Source: an uncultured Marinoscillum sp.
GTDB taxonomy: Bacteria; Bacteroidota; Bacteroidia; Cytophagales; Cyclobacteriaceae
Assembly (NCBI GenBank): GCA_902605755.1
Contig: CACLDR010000018.1
Coordinates: forward strand, 1 to 37,412
DNA length: 37,412 nt
Reading direction: 5' to 3'
A model generated the notes under the pieces. The model searched no databases. It saw only the letters and a program-made list of their open reading frames with translations, and was not told where the DNA came from. Position numbers and translations under genes: made by a program. Each line of letters begins with the position of its first letter. Position 1 is the first letter of the stretch. Shown one piece after another: positions 35,687-37,412 of this stretch.

Positions 35687-37412
35687 CTATTTATAACCCA
35701 GCACTGGTGCCAGCCAGCGTTCGACCTCCTCTTTATTCATGCCCTTTCTCTTGGTATAATCGTTGAGCTGGTCTTCTCCTATCTTGCCCAAACCAAAATA
35801 TTTCGCCTTTGGATGTGAAAAATAAAAGCCGCTGACCGAAGAAGCTGGATACATTGCAAACGATTCTGTGAGAGTAATTCCTGTATTTTCTTCGACTTCA
35901 AGTAATTTAAAAAGTGCCTTTTTTTCAGTATGGTCAGGACAAGCCGGATAGCCTGGTGCAGGTCTGATTCCTTGATACTTTTCCTTAATCAAGGCTTCGT
36001 TTTCAAAATCTTCTTGTGGTGAGTAACCCCAATATTCTTTGCGCACTTTCTTATGCATTAATTCTGCAAAGGCTTCTGCCAATCGATCTGCGATTGCTTT
36101 GAGCATAATTATGTTGTAATCATCATTATCAGCTTCGAAATCTGCTATTAATTTTTCGATGCCAATACCCGAAGTAGTGGCAAAACCTCCTATGTAATCA
36201 GTTACGCCAGTTGATTTAGGAGCTATAAAGTCTGCCAAACAAATATTAGGAATATTATTTCCTTTTTTACCTTGCTGTCTCAAAAAATGAATGAACCTTA
36301 CCTTTTCACTATTGATCTCAAGATCGTCATTTACTGATTGTGCCTCAAAAAAACCGATGACTGCATTGGCCTGAAGTGATTTATTTGATATAATCTGATC
36401 AAGCAATGCATTAGCTTCTTTGAAAAGATTTTTTGCTTCGCTTCCCACTGTTTCATTTTCAAAAATTTGCGGATACTTGCCTTTAAGCATCCAAGTAGAG
36501 AAAAAAGGCGTCCAATCGATATATTCTCGAATTTCTTCCAAAGGGAAATTCTTAAAACTTTTTATCCCCAAAAACGATGGCTCCAGAACTTGATGATCAG
36601 ACCAATCGATGTCGATTCTATTAGATCTGGCGGCTCCAATATTAATCAAGGTTTTAGCTTCTTGCTTACTTTGATGATCTTTCGCTAATTGCTCATATTC
36701 TAAACGAATTTCGGTACTAAAATCATCGCTTTTCTCGCCCAATAATTTGGAGGCTATAGATACAGATTTTGACGCATCTAACACATGTATTGTTGGACCA
36801 CTATATTTAGGTGCTATTTTCACAGAAGTGTGAATTCTTGAAGTTGTCGCTCCTCCGATGAGCAGTGGAATATTCAAGCCTTTCCTTTCCATTTCTTCAG
36901 CTACGATAACCATCTCATCCAGAGAAGGTGTAATCAAACCACTTAAACCGATGATATCTACATCATTTTTTATAGCCTCATACAATATTTTCTGAGCAGA
37001 AACCATTACTCCCAAATCTAAAATATCATAATTATTACATCCTAAAACTACGCCGACAATATTCTTTCCAATATCGTGCACATCACCTTTCACAGTAGCC
37101 ATTAAAATTTTACCTTTACTATTATTAACTCCAGTTTTTTCAGCCTCCAAGTATGGCAATAGATATGCCACCGCTTTTTTCATTACCCTAGCACTCTTTA
37201 CTACTTGTGGCAAAAACATTTTACCACTACCAAAAAGATCTCCTACCGTATTCATACCAGCCATCAAAGGCTGCTCAATCACATGCAAAGGTTTTCCGTA
37301 TTTAAGGCGGGCTTCTTCTGTATCTTCCTCGATATAATCTATCACGCCTCTGATCAATGCATATGCCAATCGCTCTTCAACGCTACTTTTTCTCCATTCG
37401 TTGTCAACGCTC
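35687..37412 (-). CDS. metH: Cobalamin-dependent methionine synthase, C-terminal part
   Basis: The frame is open to the window edge, so the 5' portion is simply outside; the first visible residues read [20 protein letters not shown]. Present are the cobalamin-binding cap ([28 protein letters not shown]), the B12 domain with [12 protein letters not shown] about 110 residues in, whose DxHxxG His coordinates cobalt, and [13 protein letters not shown]. The SAM-dependent activation domain follows, with [15 protein letters not shown] and [11 protein letters not shown] near the end. It makes methionine from homocysteine and methyl-tetrahydrofolate. The homocysteine and folate domains are not visible and could be on the same or a separate gene. 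The stop is TAA at 35687-35689. Confidence 0.94.
   Translation of the reverse strand, partial: SVDNEWRKSSVEERLAYALIRGVIDYIEEDTEEARLKYGKPLHVIEQPLMAGMNTVGDLFGSGKMFLPQVVKSARVMKKAVAYLLPYLEAEKTGVNNSKGKILMATVKGDVHDIGKNIVGVVLGCNNYDILDLGVMVSAQKILYEAIKNDVDIIGLSGLITPSLDEMVIVAEEMERKGLNIPLLIGGATTSRIHTSVKIAPKYSGPTIHVLDASKSVSIASKLLGEKSDDFSTEIRLEYEQLAKDHQSKQEAKTLINIGAARSNRIDIDWSDHQVLEPSFLGIKSFKNFPLEEIREYIDWTPFFSTWMLKGKYPQIFENETVGSEAKNLFKEANALLDQIISNKSLQANAVIGFFEAQSVNDDLEINSEKVRFIHFLRQQGKKGNNIPNICLADFIAPKSTGVTDYIGGFATTSGIGIEKLIADFEADNDDYNIIMLKAIADRLAEAFAELMHKKVRKEYWGYSPQEDFENEALIKEKYQGIRPAPGYPACPDHTEKKALFKLLEVEENTGITLTESFAMYPASSVSGFYFSHPKAKYFGLGKIGEDQLNDYTKRKGMNKEEVERWLAPVLGYK

Noticed and set aside
35687-37412. 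Truncated metH pseudogene
   Set aside because: The frame stays open and homologous up to the window edge; the missing part is outside the window.

Overview
The window is low-GC DNA from a member of the Bacteroidota. Evidence: a lipoprotein-type Omp85 protein (TamL), DUF1573 and MORN proteins, a DUF4369/TlpA lipoprotein, a split transketolase, several promoters of the Bacteroidota type (TTG, about 19-20 bases, then TAnnTTTG), almost no Shine-Dalgarno sites and some TTG/GTG starts. A marine or aquatic lineage is possible from the ammonium uptake genes, but I cannot place the order. Nearly everything is chromosomal housekeeping. I see no phage, insertion sequence, CRISPR array, tRNA, rRNA or defence island.

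Layout. 1-2388 (+): end of the split transketolase and a class III aminotransferase. 2460-6112 (-): a nitrogen-uptake group in the order ammonium channel, outer-membrane barrel protein, glutamine synthetase II, with hairpins in every gap. 6113-6989: a gene-poor stretch with a possible decayed gene. 6990-8210 (-): glutaryl-CoA dehydrogenase. 8319-14418 (+): MORN-repeat barrel protein, CoA-binding protein, gyrB and an M1 peptidase. 14421-15485 (-): DUF1573 protein. 15579-20630 (+): trpS, a phosphohexomutase and pgi, with a 616-base gap before pgi. 20613-21347 (-): SpoU methyltransferase, back to back with tamL, hemF and a PAP2 phosphatase (+, to 25271). 25251-25841 (-): riboflavin synthase, divergent from pcm, a hotdog thioesterase and a small conserved protein (+, to 27585). 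27582-32757 (-): tightly overlapping alaS-gatB-tlpA operon. 32914-35457 (+): M23 peptidase, CapA-like protein and MerR regulator. 35687 to the window end (-): C-terminal part of metH.

How genes work together. Amt, the barrel protein and GSII form a plausible route from outside ammonium to glutamine. Transketolase, phosphohexomutase and Pgi serve central sugar metabolism. The alaS-gatB operon serves tRNA charging. Genes are packed very tightly: three convergent pairs overlap at their 3' ends, a fourth is 2 bases apart, and a divergent pair has starts 3 bases apart.

No clearly new multi-gene system is visible. The observations most worth a second look are the face-to-face alaS/M23 promoters, the palindrome overlapping the gyrB promoter, the MORN-plus-barrel fusion, and the hairpin-rich amt-barrel-glnII group.
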